Positions 50,428 to 60,480 of a stretch of 64,000 nt of DNA are shown one piece after another (the first letter of the stretch is position 1; each line of letters opens with the position of its first letter). The notes beneath the pieces were generated by a model, which saw nothing but the letters and a program-made list of their open reading frames with translations, was not told where the DNA came from and searched no databases. The translations under genes and the position numbers were made by a program. Origin of the DNA: Xenorhabdus anantnagensis (GTDB lineage: Bacteria; Pseudomonadota; Gammaproteobacteria; Enterobacterales; Enterobacteriaceae); assembly GCF_028598555.1 (NCBI RefSeq), contig NZ_JAQRFN010000006.1, positions 120,543-184,542 of the forward strand, written 5' to 3'.

Positions 50428-50970
50428 ATGAAGAAAAAACATCAACTAAACTCAGAAGACATCAGTCTATTTAGAACATCCGTTACGGGAACCCGTCGTC
50501 TGGTGCAAGATAAGGTTTCCCATCCTCCGAAAAGAAACAAAATTAACCATGTTGCCTCTGAACGCTTGATGCAAGAACAGGTCGATGCCAGTTACTATTT
50601 TTCCGATGAGTTTCAGCCAAATTTAGATATGGAAGGCCCGACTCGTTATATTCGGGAAGGGGCCAATCATTATGAACTGAAAAAATTGCGTCGTGGAGAT
50701 TATTCCCCAGAGCTTTTTCTGGATCTACATGGATTAACCCAATTACAAGCTAAACAGGAAATTGGGGCATTAATTGCAGCCTGTCGTCGTGAAAACGTTT
50801 ATTGCGCCTGTGTTATGCATGGTCACGGTAAACATATTCTCAAACAACAAACTCCGTTATGGCTTGCTCAGCATCCTGATATTATTGCCTTCCATCAAGC
50901 CCCTAAAGAGTGGGGTGGGAACGCTGCGTTACTCATTTTGGTAGAGATGGAGGAGTTTACGCAGCGCTAA
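50428..50970 (+). CDS. smrB: Ribosome rescue endonuclease SmrB
   Basis: A 180-residue SMR-domain protein that cleaves mRNA between collided ribosomes. The SMR motifs [20 protein letters not shown] and [19 protein letters not shown] are intact (D-x-H and H-G-x-G), as is the N-terminal ribosome-binding extension. Length as in E. coli SmrB (YfcN). Divergent from hutI instead of prmB. Confidence 0.95.
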   Translation: MKKKHQLNSEDISLFRTSVTGTRRLVQDKVSHPPKRNKINHVASERLMQEQVDASYYFSDEFQPNLDMEGPTRYIREGANHYELKKLRRGDYSPELFLDLHGLTQLQAKQEIGALIAACRRENVYCACVMHGHGKHILKQQTPLWLAQHPDIIAFHQAPKEWGGNAALLILVEMEEFTQR

Positions 50971-51006
50971 TTTGGTCTTTATATTGAATTAAAGTATTTG
51001 GTAATT

Positions 51007-51048
51007 AAAGACCAGTAATGAAAGACCAGTAATGAAAGACCAATAATT
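51007..51048. repeat. 14-bp tandem repeat x3 in the smrB-sixA gap
   Basis: AAAGACCAGTAATG occurs twice and AAAGACCAATAATT once, head to tail, between the convergent smrB and sixA genes. Confidence 0.9.
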
Positions 51049-51055
51049 AAGGTGT

Positions 51056-51541
51056 CTAGTTAGGTTTTTTTGCTAACTGTGCTGGAGATGTTTGCCATAA
51101 CAGACACCCTTTTTCTGTTTGGTGATCCAACTCGACACAAGCGATGCTGGAGGTAGCAAACATCGGGGGAATTTGCCCAGGGCAAAGTTCAGAAACCAAA
51201 TACCCAACCAACGGCAAATGAGAAACCACCAATACAGATTTACACCCTTGTGTTGACAAAACGTGTAAATAACTGGCAACCAACGCTACATCACCCGATG
51301 GTGTCAACTCAGCCAGCACTTCTTCATCGTCAGGAAGTGCCAAATTTTCTCTCACTACTTTCAGCGTTTGTGCTGCACGGATATAAGGACTGACCAAAAC
51401 ACATTCAATATCAGGCGATTGCTGCGAAAGACAACAAGCCATTTTCTGTGATTCTTGACACCCTTGAGGCGTAAGTTCCCGTGTTGCATCACTGATTGCG
51501 TCTAAAGCAGCATCACCGTGACGCATAATAAAAACGTACAT
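51056..51541 (-). CDS. sixA: Phosphohistidine phosphatase SixA
   Basis: A 161-residue histidine phosphatase with the RHG motif near the start (MYVFIMRHGDAALDA), LVSPYIRAAQT and VVSHLPLVGYL. It dephosphorylates phosphohistidine, in E. coli on ArcB and NPr. Start at 51541 is supported by GGTGG at 5 bases; the longer frame from 51586 adds an atypical extension. Confidence 0.93.
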   Translation of the reverse strand: MYVFIMRHGDAALDAISDATRELTPQGCQESQKMACCLSQQSPDIECVLVSPYIRAAQTLKVVRENLALPDDEEVLAELTPSGDVALVASYLHVLSTQGCKSVLVVSHLPLVGYLVSELCPGQIPPMFATSSIACVELDHQTEKGCLLWQTSPAQLAKKPN

Positions 51542-51712
51542 AATCCACCGTTTAGTTAATTGCAAACCTATCCCAAGACCACTCACACTAGCCTTTTTTG
51601 AGACATTCCATTGGTTATACAGTATTAATAAGTAAGCTCAGGCACTATTATCAAGCTAATACTCGATATATACCCTATAGATTTTATAAACAATCAATTA
51701 TTTTCCATAAAA

Positions 51713-51742
51713 AAATCGGCCCTTAACTAAAAGAGCCGATCT
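51713..51742 (-). terminator. Terminator after fadJ
   Basis: ATCGGC / GCCGAT with extended pairing (CTT/AAG) around an AACTA loop, followed on the minus strand by seven T residues. Confidence 0.9.
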
Positions 51743-51766
51743 GATTGATTTAAAAATAAAATTTAG

Positions 51767-53944
51767 TTATGCATGAAATTTATTTTTCTGTTCAGCCATC
51801 TGGACTAAGCGCTCACAGGGAGCAAATCTTTCCCCATATTGCGACTCCAGACGCCGTAAAACTTCTACGACTTTACCACTACCAAGCTTATCAATATAAC
51901 GGAATGGCCCTCCCAAGAATGGCGGGAATCCGATACCAAATACAGCACCAATATCACCATCACGAGGGTTTCTGATAATGCCCTCATCCAAACAGCGAAC
52001 TGCTTCATTCAACATAAGCATCACACAACGCTGGGCAATATCAGCAGGCAACATTTTTACGGCAGGTTTGATTTTTAATAAAGAATAGATAGATGCATCC
52101 ACTTTTTTGGCTTTTTTCCCAAAAGACCAGAATAAACCCTTTTTGTTTGTATACGAATAGAAGCCACGACCATTTTTCTTGCCTTTGCGGTCATCTTTCA
52201 AAATTGCGTCCAAAAACTCTGGTGCAGCAAATCGACTTCCCAATTGCTCTACCAAAATAGGAATGATTTTGGTGCCCACATCTATGCCAACTTCATCCAA
52301 TAAATTGATTGGGCCAATAGGAAAACCAAAATTCATTAAGGCATTATCAATATGTTCAATCGGCTCCCCCTCCACTAAACAATAACCCGCTTCATTAATG
52401 TAAGGAGTCAGAATTCGGTTCACATAGAATCCCGCTTTATCCCCGACAACAATGGCTGTTTTTCCCTGTTTCTTGGCTAATGCCACGGCAGTTGCAATTG
52501 TTTTTTCACTCGTTCCTTCATGTGGAATGACTTCTACCAACGGCATTTTGTCTACAGGGCTAAAATAATGAAGGCCGATTACTCGTTCTGGTCGAGTTGC
52601 AACTTCAGCAATCTTGTGAATTGGCAATGAAGAGGTGTTGGATGCAAAAATAGTTTCGGGTTTCGTATGCATTTCAATTTCTGAAACCATTTTACGTTTC
52701 AATACTAAGTCTTCAAATACAGCTTCGACTACAATATCGGCTTGTTTAAAACCACTGTAATCCATGGTTCCTGTCAATAGAGCCATCTGACGAGAGCGTT
52801 CACTTGATTTCAAACGACGCTGTTTTACTCGCTTAGAAAGGAGATCCCATGTATATTTTAATGCCTGATTGATGCCTTTTTCATTAATATCTTTAATGCG
52901 AACAGGCAAATTCCCTCGGGTCATGGTTACATTGGCAATACCCCCCCCCATCAATCCTCCACCCAAAACTCCCACATACTTGATCTCGGCAGGCTGCTCT
53001 GAAGAACCCGTTTCATTTTTTAACGTAGTAGAAGCAAAAAACAGGCTCCGCAATGCTTCTGATTCCTGTGACATTGCCAATTCACCAAATACCTTGGCTT
53101 CAAGCTGAAAACCTTTCTTCGCACCTTTTTCCAAACCTGTGCGAATTACATTGATGATTTTCTCTGGTGCCGGATAATGACCGCGAGTTTTTTCTCGCGT
53201 TTTTTTATGAACCATTGAGAATAACAATGGCCTGCCCAATGGGCTTGCCAGCATACGCTGCGACCATGCCAATGGCTTACGCTTTACAGTGCCTTTTTTA
53301 ACACATTGCACAGCAACATCCAGCAAGATATCTAAAGGCACTGCGTCATCCACAACACCTAACCGTTGCGCCTGTCTTGCCTTAAGCTGACGGCCTGTCA
53401 ATATGATGTCCAAAGCGGCACTGACGCCAATCAAACGGGGCAATCTTTGCGTTCCCCCCGAACCCGGTAATAAACCAAGCTGAACTTCCGGTAAACCAAG
53501 ACGTGTTTTCTCATCTAAAGAACAGATGCGCACATGACAAGCCAATGCCAATTCCAATCCACCGCCTAAACACGCGCCATGAATAGCTGCCACGACAGGT
53601 AAAGGATAATTAGCAATCTGCGCAAACAGTTTTTGCCCCTTCTCAGCCAATTCTGTCGCTTCTTCCTGGGTTTGACAGCCAGCAATCATGCTGATATCAG
53701 CGCCAGCGATGAAAGTATCTGGCTTACCGGATATGATAACCAACCCTTTCAAACCTGAAACTTGTTGCGCTTTTCCAAACATCATTAAAAACTGTTCAAC
53801 AAATTCAGCTTTCAGTGTGTTGACTTTTTCGCCCGGTACATCAATGGTGATAATTCCCACCTTATCGTCCCTGACAGAAAAACTGAATACCGATTGCTCC
53901 GGTTGCATTGCTGATACAGCCGTTTCTTTTTCAGCCTGAGTCAT
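51767..53944 (-). CDS. fadJ: Fatty acid oxidation complex subunit alpha FadJ
   Basis: A 725-residue fusion: N-terminal enoyl-CoA hydratase/isomerase ([34 protein letters not shown]) and C-terminal 3-hydroxyacyl-CoA dehydrogenase ([33 protein letters not shown]). Works with FadI in anaerobic-type beta-oxidation. The start at 53944 overlaps the fadI stop (TAATG), typical of this pair. Confidence 0.96.
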   Translation of the reverse strand: MTQAEKETAVSAMQPEQSVFSFSVRDDKVGIITIDVPGEKVNTLKAEFVEQFLMMFGKAQQVSGLKGLVIISGKPDTFIAGADISMIAGCQTQEEATELAEKGQKLFAQIANYPLPVVAAIHGACLGGGLELALACHVRICSLDEKTRLGLPEVQLGLLPGSGGTQRLPRLIGVSAALDIILTGRQLKARQAQRLGVVDDAVPLDILLDVAVQCVKKGTVKRKPLAWSQRMLASPLGRPLLFSMVHKKTREKTRGHYPAPEKIINVIRTGLEKGAKKGFQLEAKVFGELAMSQESEALRSLFFASTTLKNETGSSEQPAEIKYVGVLGGGLMGGGIANVTMTRGNLPVRIKDINEKGINQALKYTWDLLSKRVKQRRLKSSERSRQMALLTGTMDYSGFKQADIVVEAVFEDLVLKRKMVSEIEMHTKPETIFASNTSSLPIHKIAEVATRPERVIGLHYFSPVDKMPLVEVIPHEGTSEKTIATAVALAKKQGKTAIVVGDKAGFYVNRILTPYINEAGYCLVEGEPIEHIDNALMNFGFPIGPINLLDEVGIDVGTKIIPILVEQLGSRFAAPEFLDAILKDDRKGKKNGRGFYSYTNKKGLFWSFGKKAKKVDASIYSLLKIKPAVKMLPADIAQRCVMLMLNEAVRCLDEGIIRNPRDGDIGAVFGIGFPPFLGGPFRYIDKLGSGKVVEVLRRLESQYGERFAPCERLVQMAEQKNKFHA

Positions 53945-55254
53945 TATTCCACCTCCAATACCATTGCTGCACCCAAACCACCAGCGGCACAAGCTGTCGT
54001 TAACCCAAGTCCTCCACCACGGCGACGCAATTCATTCAATGTCTGGGTAACCATTCTGGCTCCTGTCGCTGCAAATGGATGCCCATAGGCAATTGATCCA
54101 CCCAAGACATTGAATTTATCCATATCCACTTCCCCCATTGCCTGAGCACGCCCCAATTTTTCACGAGCAAATTTTTCACTGGCAAACATTTTTAAATTCG
54201 TCAGTGTTTGAGCTGCAAACGCTTCATGCATGTCGATGAGAGTAAGTTCATTCAGAGTGATACCTGCACGATCCAGTGCCAGCGGCGTTGCGTAGGATGG
54301 TCCCAGTAACATGTCCTGCCAAACATCAATTGCAGAAAATGCATAACTACGTAAATACCCCAGTGGAACCATACCGAGTTCTTTGGCAACCGATTCACGC
54401 ATTAATATCACGGCCGCTGCACCATCAGTCAATGGTGTGCTGTTTGCCGCTGTAACTGTGCCATGTTTACGATCAAAGGCCGGACGCAATTTGGCATAAG
54501 AAGCTAAAGTTGAACTTTTTCTAATATTATTATCTTCTGCCAATGTCTTGCTGTATGGCGGGAAATATGCCGATGTAATTTCCTCCTTCAAAAGCCCCTG
54601 CTCCCAGGCTTTAGCTGCCAATACATGAGAACGATGCGCCAATGCATCCTGATCTTCGCGGCTGATATGGTAAGTTTTTGCCATCTGCTCTGCGGTATCC
54701 CCCATTCTCAATCCCGTGGAATATTCAGCCACAGCAGGAGATACAGGCAGTAAATCACGTAATTTCAATCGACTGAGTAATTTTATTCGTTGGGAGAGGC
54801 TTTTAGCTTTGTTCATATCAACTAAAGTGCGAGCCAATGATTTAGTCACTCCGATGGGCAAAACGGATGAAGAATCAGCACCTCCAGCGATTCCCACATT
54901 GATTGTCCCTGCCATAATACTTTCAGCCACGTTTGCAATTGCCTGAAAACTTGTCGCACAGGCACGGGAAACACTATAAGCATCAGTATTCACACTTAAA
55001 CCTGCCCCCAAAACAATTTCCCTTGCAATATTCGGTGCTTCCGGCATTTGAACAACCTGTCCAAAAACTAATTGGTCGATCTTCTCAGGCGACAAACCGC
55101 TCCTAATGACCAGCTCACTGACGACAGCCTTTCCCAAGTCGACAGCCGGAATACCGTGGTAGAAAGTTGCCTGTTTCGCAAAAGGAATGCGCAATCCGCT
55201 GACAATAGCCACACGTTCCTTTTGCATTATTACTTGTGTTGAAGAACGCCCCAT
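53944..55254 (-). CDS. fadI: 3-ketoacyl-CoA thiolase FadI
   Basis: A 436-residue thiolase. Nucleophilic Cys in [19 protein letters not shown], the His in [16 protein letters not shown] and the C-terminal Cys in [17 protein letters not shown] are present. It cleaves 3-ketoacyl-CoA to acetyl-CoA. A FadR-type site lies about 60 bases upstream. In-frame ATG at about 55230 ([11 protein letters not shown]) is an alternative start. Confidence 0.96.
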   Translation of the reverse strand: MGRSSTQVIMQKERVAIVSGLRIPFAKQATFYHGIPAVDLGKAVVSELVIRSGLSPEKIDQLVFGQVVQMPEAPNIAREIVLGAGLSVNTDAYSVSRACATSFQAIANVAESIMAGTINVGIAGGADSSSVLPIGVTKSLARTLVDMNKAKSLSQRIKLLSRLKLRDLLPVSPAVAEYSTGLRMGDTAEQMAKTYHISREDQDALAHRSHVLAAKAWEQGLLKEEITSAYFPPYSKTLAEDNNIRKSSTLASYAKLRPAFDRKHGTVTAANSTPLTDGAAAVILMRESVAKELGMVPLGYLRSYAFSAIDVWQDMLLGPSYATPLALDRAGITLNELTLIDMHEAFAAQTLTNLKMFASEKFAREKLGRAQAMGEVDMDKFNVLGGSIAYGHPFAATGARMVTQTLNELRRRGGGLGLTTACAAGGLGAAMVLEVE

Positions 55255-55309
55255 AGCAACTCCTAATCATTAACTAAATCAATTGATTAAAAATATTTAC
55301 TCACCTCAT

Positions 55310-55326
55310 AAGAGGTCAGACCTGAT
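55310..55326. promoter_or_regulatory. FadR operator upstream of fadI
   Basis: AAGAGGTCAGACCTGAT keeps the central GGTCNGACC palindrome of the FadR consensus. Its position implies repression of fadIJ until acyl-CoA is present. Confidence 0.82.
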
Positions 55327-55485
55327 CATGCATTGTTAACGCAATGTTGGAAAATATCAAACAGGAATAAACTAAAAATGAGAACAAACTCAACTTTAAG
55401 AGATTTATAATTTATATAACTTAAATGAAGAATATGCGACAGAAACACAAAGAAAAGACGGCTATTTACAATCGATTACAAGCAA

Positions 55486-55522
55486 TTTTCTCACTGTTTC
55501 ATAGCACAAAACAGTGAGAAAA
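55486..55522 (-). terminator. Terminator after yfcZ
   Basis: TTTTCTCACTGTTT / AAACAGTGAGAAAA, a 14-bp stem with a short loop and T-rich end on the minus strand. Confidence 0.88.
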
Positions 55523-55539
55523 CTGTTGTTCAGGGGGAA

Positions 55540-55836
55540 TTAACGCAAGCCTAACTGAAAAATTAAAGCTTCTGCTTGGCAACTAAAAGTGAAATCAACA
55601 GATAACTGCATTCCACCCTCAACCGCTTCAATGTTATAGCGTATAACACATGGATCAGACTCCACTTCTTTTGCTTTTTTTATCAATGCATTAAGCATTA
55701 ACTCAGCTTCTTGTTCACTAGCAAAAAAACACTGGTAAGAAGCCGTGCAATCTTCATTATCAATGACTGTTCCCACATCAACACAGCAACAAGCAGCGGT
55801 TTCTTCGGTATTACAGCGGTTAATTGCATCAGGCAT
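55540..55836 (-). CDS. yfcZ: YfcZ family protein (DUF406)
   Basis: A 98-residue Cys-rich small protein with the family core NRCNTEETAACCCVDVGT and the end FTFSCQAEALIFQLGLR. Function unknown. Start at 55836 follows GGAG and matches the E. coli length; the frame could extend to 55902. Lies between fadI and fadL as in E. coli. Confidence 0.92.
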   Translation of the reverse strand: MPDAINRCNTEETAACCCVDVGTVIDNEDCTASYQCFFASEQEAELMLNALIKKAKEVESDPCVIRYNIEAVEGGMQLSVDFTFSCQAEALIFQLGLR

Positions 55837-56187
55837 TTTATTTCTCCGATAATAAAAATTTACTAATAATTCTACATTCTCCTGACTATTGATAACCAGC
55901 ATTTGTGCTATTTGAAACTATTTATCTCACTATTTATTGATCTCATCACGTCAACAAAAATCCATTTACATTTCATTAACGCAAGTTGTCGATTTTTTGT
56001 TAAGCAAGTCCCAATTTAACAATCATTTTAGTTATATCTTGAAAACATTATTGCAACATAATCTATTATCAGGCCTATACTTCGTACACTGGTCTGATTT
56101 GTCATTAAGACAAACCGAATCTACAATTCCGCGCTCTCAGCTACTTGAGTAGCATGTTAATAATAATTAAACAATGAGGTTTTGGTT
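55837..56187. promoter_or_regulatory. yfcZ-fadL divergent control region with FadR-type site
   Basis: A 350-base spacer holding both promoters. CACTGGTCTGATTTGTC at 56087-56103 matches 12 of 16 defined positions of the FadR consensus and lies 85 bases before fadL. A GAGG precedes the fadL ATG. No further gene is visible. Confidence 0.65.
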
Positions 56188-57552
56188 ATGAACCAGAAAA
56201 ACCTGTTTACACGTTCAGCATTAGCAGTGGCGGTTGCAATTATCTCATCCAATGCTGGTGCTGCCGGTTTTCAATTGAATGAATATTCATCATCAGGACT
56301 AGGCCGTGCATTTTCTGGGGCAGGTGTCGTTGCAGACAACGCTTCCGTAGGGAGTCGTAACCCTGCGGCCATGACCTTATTTAATAGCCCATCGTTTTCT
56401 GGTGGCTTGGTGTATGTTAACCCAAACGTTGATATCACTGGGGAGTCTCCATACCCTGCCAAGAACAGCACTGATGCTAAAAACATCGCACCACATGCAT
56501 GGATCCCAAATCTGCATTTTATTACCCCGATCAACGACCAATGGTTTGTTGGCGCATCTGCAACTTCCAACTTCGGCTTAGCAACTAATTTCAGCAATAA
56601 CTATTCTGCTGGCCTGCTTGGTGGTAAGACAGATCTTAAGACCATGAACCTAAACCTAAGCGGTGCTTACAAATTCAATGACCAGTTCAGCTTTGGCTTA
56701 GGTGTCAATGCTGTATATGCCGATGCTAAGATCGTTCGCCATATGGGTGAAATAGGCCCAATGGCTACTAAGCAAATAAACGAATTAGGAAAAAAGCTTA
56801 GGAATAAAACTCTTGAACACCTTTCAATCTCAGATAGTGATGAAGCTGCCCGCTTAGAAGGCAAAGATTGGGGTTACGGTTGGAACGCAGGGCTTCTGTA
56901 TCAGTATGATGAAAATAACCGTTATAGCCTGACTTACCGCTCAAAAGTCAAAGTTAAATTCAAGAGCGGGGACTACAGCAACGATTTGCCATACATACCC
57001 AATCTCTTTGAAAGTGGTACTAACGGGGAAACCGTCAAAGGTAAATTGGATCTGAATTTGCCTGATATGTGGGAATTTTCAGGTTATAACCGTGTTGCGC
57101 CACAATGGGCAATTCATTATAGCTTCTTGTATACAGGCTGGAGTGAATTCAAAGAATTGAAAGCAACGAGAAGTGATACAGGTAAAGTTGCATTTGATAA
57201 ACATGAAGGTTTCCGTGATGCTTATCGTATCTCGCTAGGTACGACTTACTACTATGACGATAACTGGACATTCCGCACAGGTATTGCCTTTGATGAAAGC
57301 CCGGTACCAGCGAAAAACCGCTCAATTTCAATTCCCGATCAAGATCGTTTCTGGTTTAGTGTAGGAACCACTTACGCATTCAATAAAGATGCTTCTGTAG
57401 ATGTTGGTGTTTCTTATATGCGCGGTAAGAAAGTACATATTAGCGAAAAACTGCCTGAAGAGATTCAGGAAAAAGGTTTCAATACACCATATGAGTTCGA
57501 TTCCAAAGGGACCGCATGGTTATACGGTGTGAACTTTAACTATACGTTCTAA
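56188..57552 (+). CDS. fadL: Long-chain fatty acid outer-membrane transporter FadL
   Basis: A 454-residue outer-membrane beta-barrel. The signal peptide ends at NAGAAG; the mature start [21 protein letters not shown] and NPAAMTLF form the N-terminal hatch of FadL. It ends with aromatic-rich strand NFNYTF. Start at 56188 is chosen over an upstream in-frame TTG because GAGG is 8 bases away. The stop is followed by a 12-bp duplication (ACGTTCTAATAC). Confidence 0.96.
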   Translation: MNQKNLFTRSALAVAVAIISSNAGAAGFQLNEYSSSGLGRAFSGAGVVADNASVGSRNPAAMTLFNSPSFSGGLVYVNPNVDITGESPYPAKNSTDAKNIAPHAWIPNLHFITPINDQWFVGASATSNFGLATNFSNNYSAGLLGGKTDLKTMNLNLSGAYKFNDQFSFGLGVNAVYADAKIVRHMGEIGPMATKQINELGKKLRNKTLEHLSISDSDEAARLEGKDWGYGWNAGLLYQYDENNRYSLTYRSKVKVKFKSGDYSNDLPYIPNLFESGTNGETVKGKLDLNLPDMWEFSGYNRVAPQWAIHYSFLYTGWSEFKELKATRSDTGKVAFDKHEGFRDAYRISLGTTYYYDDNWTFRTGIAFDESPVPAKNRSISIPDQDRFWFSVGTTYAFNKDASVDVGVSYMRGKKVHISEKLPEEIQEKGFNTPYEFDSKGTAWLYGVNFNYTF

Positions 57553-57580
57553 TACACGTTCTAACCGAATGCCGTGATCT

Positions 57581-57610
57581 AAAGAAGGATAGCAGGTGCT
57601 ATCCTTCTTT
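57581..57610. terminator. Bidirectional terminator between fadL and mlaA
   Basis: AAAGAAGGATAGCA / TGCTATCCTTCTTT, a perfect 14-bp inverted repeat with a 2-base centre, serves both convergent genes. Confidence 0.9.
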
Positions 57611-57622
57611 GATTATGAATAT

Positions 57623-58375
57623 TTAATCAATGGAATCTAATTCATCTTGAATGCTTGCCGCATTAGGATTTTTTTCTGGCTCCAACTTACCGCCATTGAC
57701 CATAAAATCATGGCGTTGGAAGTAAGTATCACGCATCATCAAATAAGGATCGGAAGAGTTCTTTAACAGACCATCAGAATCCAGCAAGCGGGCACGGGTT
57801 TCTATACCTTCAAACACCCATTTTCCTACCGACATCCAACCAGTAAGATAACTCAGTACCGGATAAGTCATATCCGCAAAGTTACCGCCTTCATCACGCA
57901 ATGTGAAACTGCCATAGCCCGGTAGAACAACATATGGGCCATATCCCACATCATAGTGTCCTAATGTACTACCAAAACGCATCGGATCTGCTTTTGCCAA
58001 GTTAGGATTCGCCATGGAAGCAACATCAATAAGCCCGCCCATTCCCAAAAGGGTATTTAAAAAGAAACGGTTAAAGTGTTTTGCTCCTTCATGAACATCG
58101 CCACGTAAAAAACTGTTAACCATGCTGGCAGGCTCTTCAAGATTGCTCATGAAATTGCTGATGCCATTTCGTGCAGGAATCGGCACATAATTTCGCCAAG
58201 CAACAGCAACAGGCCGCACAACATAAGGGTCGAGAACATCATAATTAAAGTTGAACATAGCACGGTTAAACCCTTCCAGCGGATCAGAACGCCCCTGCTC
58301 CATCGTGTTCGATGAACTGGCACATCCCACAAGTAAAACTGCTGTAAGAGCAACCCCGCTCAGACGATACTTCAT
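57623..58375 (-). CDS. mlaA: Phospholipid-binding lipoprotein MlaA (VacJ)
   Basis: A 250-residue outer-membrane lipoprotein that extracts mislocalised phospholipids from the outer leaflet and passes them to MlaC. The lipobox is LLVGC at residues ~14-18; MlaA motifs DPLEGFNRAMFNFNYDVLDPYVVRPVA and GYGPYVVLPGYGSFTLRDE are present. Start at 58375 is supported by GGAG and the E. coli N-terminus. Faces fadL, as in E. coli. Confidence 0.96.
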   Translation of the reverse strand: MKYRLSGVALTAVLLVGCASSSNTMEQGRSDPLEGFNRAMFNFNYDVLDPYVVRPVAVAWRNYVPIPARNGISNFMSNLEEPASMVNSFLRGDVHEGAKHFNRFFLNTLLGMGGLIDVASMANPNLAKADPMRFGSTLGHYDVGYGPYVVLPGYGSFTLRDEGGNFADMTYPVLSYLTGWMSVGKWVFEGIETRARLLDSDGLLKNSSDPYLMMRDTYFQRHDFMVNGGKLEPEKNPNAASIQDELDSID

Positions 58376-58558
58376 ATTGTTCTCCACATAATTATTTTTC
58401 GACATCGACCATCCGCTGCAAACCAGCTAATGTCCCAAATATGCTAAATATACTTCCAATTTTTCATTAGTGGTAATCAAAAAGAGTGGTGATTATATAG
58501 GCAAACGATTCGTCATGCCTTATCTCTGACAAGAAAAACAGGTATACTGTGTTTCGTT

Positions 58559-58633
58559 GCCCTCTTAGTTAAATGGATATAACGAGCCCCTCCTAAGGGC
58601 TAATTGTAGGTTCGATTCCTGCAGGGGGCGCCA
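58559..58633 (+). tRNA. argW: tRNA-Arg (anticodon CCT)
   Basis: A 75-base tRNA with encoded CCA. The anticodon stem-loop reads GCCCCTCCTAAGGGC with CCT; the T arm holds GGTTCGATTCC; acceptor ends pair GCCCTCT with AGGGGGC. The sequence is almost identical to E. coli argW, which lies at the same map place and is a known integration site. Confidence 0.95.
58600..58633. other. Candidate attachment site (attL) in the tRNA 3' end
   Basis: The 3' part of the tRNA gene, directly followed by an integrase gene, is the usual crossover location for P4-type integrases. The matching second copy is not inside the window, so the core length is unknown. Confidence 0.4.
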
Positions 58634-58759
58634 GAATGAAGTAACCTCGCATTACCCACCGTAACCATTCTCTCAAAAAATCCTTATTTTAAGCAGTATT
58701 AGTGTTACTCACTGTTACCCAGCATAACTTGACTATACCAATAAAGTGTGGACATATTT

Positions 58760-58796
58760 GTGGGCATCGGTTTTAATTCCCACTTAGGATGCCCAC
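58760..58796 (+). promoter_or_regulatory. Inverted repeat abutting the integrase start
   Basis: GTGGGCATC and GATGCCCAC, 19 bases apart, end exactly at the integrase ATG. Folding would hide the AGGA ribosome binding site. It could be a control hairpin or a protein site. Confidence 0.5.
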
Positions 58797-59504
58797 ATGT
58801 TAACGATAAAGCAGATTGAATCAGCCAAACCTCAAGATAAAGCCTATCGCCTTGTTGATGGTGGAGGTTTATTTCTTTTTGTATCGAAAGCAGGGAGTAA
58901 AATTTGGCGTTTTAGGTACCGCAAAAATGGGAAAGAACAAACCCATGTTATTGGTACATACCCAGAAATTTCACTGGTTACGGCCCGATTAAAACACGCC
59001 GAAGCTAAATCTATTCTTGCTAACGGTGGGGATTTAATACCTGTAGCACCAAAACAGAAAGATAGTGAAACTCCAGACACTTTCGTTGCCATATATAATG
59101 AATGGTATCAATTCAAACAAGCTGTTTGGTCTGAAAGATATGCAAAAGAATTGCAAAGCATGTTTCAAGCCGACATCCTGCCAAGTATTGGTCATATGAC
59201 AATAGAAGAAATAGAGCCAATGATTCTACTCAAAGTGATTCGTCAGTTTGAAGAGCGTGGAGCCATGGAAAGAGCAAGCAAGGCAAGACGCAGGTGTGGC
59301 GAAGTGTTTAAATATGCAATAGTGACTGGTAGGGCTAAATATAATCCCGCTCCAGATTTAGCTGGCGCAATGACTGGATACAAGAAGAAACATTTTCCAT
59401 TTCTAACAGCAGACCAAATCCCCGCGTTTAATCAGTCATTATCTTCATATTCCGGCAGCATTATTCCAAGGGTTGCTACTCAGGTTTTACAATATTCCTG
59501 TTAG
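58797..59504 (+). pseudogene. Truncated P4-type tyrosine integrase
   Basis: A 235-residue frame with the DUF4102-type N-terminal arm domain (MLTIKQIESAKPQDKAYRLVDGGGLFLFV; IWRFRYRKNGKEQ) and the core-binding domain up to IIPRVATQVLQYSC. Family members run to about 400 residues; the whole catalytic domain (Arg, HxRH, Tyr) is missing. Homology seems to stop near 59490, next to a phage tail gene on the other strand, so a deletion probably fused the two. Not expected to recombine. Confidence 0.88.
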
Positions 59505-59507
59505 ATA

Positions 59508-60161
59508 TTAATCGTAAAGCGCGCAGTCAATATACGGGCTGGTGAGATTTTCTACCCTGACCTCAACAATCAGGGATGTCGCACCTGATACGGCAGCCGG
59601 AATGAATTGTGTGGATTGTCCGTTGAAAAACGCAGAAACAGAGGTGTCTCTGTATTGCAGTCTGGATGGGTCATCAGGCATATCGACTGTAGAACTAATC
59701 CAGCCTGTCGTTTGCATCAGAATGGCTTTCTTCCCCCGCAATGTCATTTGCTGGCTGGTATTGTATTCTCCTTCAATCGCCAGCGGATTTGTATCACTGG
59801 TAATGACACATTTCTCATTCTCATCCCAGACAGCAATCCCCCAGTCAGGGACAGGCTGTGGATAAACCAGTGTAAAAATATAAATGTCACACAACATCGG
59901 GGCGCGCGATTCCGGCGCTGATAACGCAATATTCCAGCGTCCGTTATTGACGCTGAGTTCACCATAAGGTGCATACAAGGCATTGCTGGTATGCGCGCAC
60001 ATGAACGCCATGCAGGGGTGGGTTGTGTTAATGTACGTGTCTATTCTGTTGTGGGATCTGCCAACTGTGACCGATATTTTCCGCACAAAAGAAAGCGGGG
60101 TTGTTTTGGGTGTCCACCACGGCACCCCTTCATTTGTCGTTAAAAATGCGCCCCAATCCAT
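59508..60161 (-). CDS. Phage tail-associated protein, hypothetical
   Basis: A 217-residue protein (start MDWGAFLTTNEGVPWWTP, GAGGAT before ATG). It is beta-rich without a signal peptide. Lies downstream of the tail tip gene and overlaps nothing but almost touches the integrase end. The upstream small gene starts in a similar way (YGFGVWDEQG compared with WGIAVWDENE here), which suggests shared tail-fibre-type modules. Exact role unknown; possibly a receptor-contact or tail tip accessory protein. Confidence 0.6.
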   Translation of the reverse strand: MDWGAFLTTNEGVPWWTPKTTPLSFVRKISVTVGRSHNRIDTYINTTHPCMAFMCAHTSNALYAPYGELSVNNGRWNIALSAPESRAPMLCDIYIFTLVYPQPVPDWGIAVWDENEKCVITSDTNPLAIEGEYNTSQQMTLRGKKAILMQTTGWISSTVDMPDDPSRLQYRDTSVSAFFNGQSTQFIPAAVSGATSLIVEVRVENLTSPYIDCALYD

Positions 60162-60167
60162 ATATCC

Positions 60168-60467
60168 TCACGCTGTGTAATACGCAATCAGCCAGCCCTC
60201 AGCCGCCACATTGCGCCCGGTTGAAATAATGATTTGGTTATCTTTCACTACAAACTGGCGCTTTTCATTCGGCCAATACCCCGTTTGTGTGCAGATAAAA
60301 ACATAAGACAAACGGAGGTCCTCACTCATCGGCTCCCGGGGAACAGTGAGTGCGCCGGTTGTCTGCCCGCTAGCCAGTTTCATAAACCCGGCGTAAAGAA
60401 AAGGACGGATACCTGTATTACGTTGCCGCCCCTGCTCGTCCCACACACCAAAACCATAATCACTCAT
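60168..60467 (-). CDS. Small phage tail protein, hypothetical
   Basis: A 99-residue protein (MSDYGFGVWDEQGRQRNTGI … GWLIAYYTA). Lies 13 bases after the J-like gene and 6 before the next, in one tail operon. Function not recognised. Confidence 0.6.
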   Translation of the reverse strand: MSDYGFGVWDEQGRQRNTGIRPFLYAGFMKLASGQTTGALTVPREPMSEDLRLSYVFICTQTGYWPNEKRQFVVKDNQIIISTGRNVAAEGWLIAYYTA

Positions 60468-60480
60468 CGTCGAAATTGTC

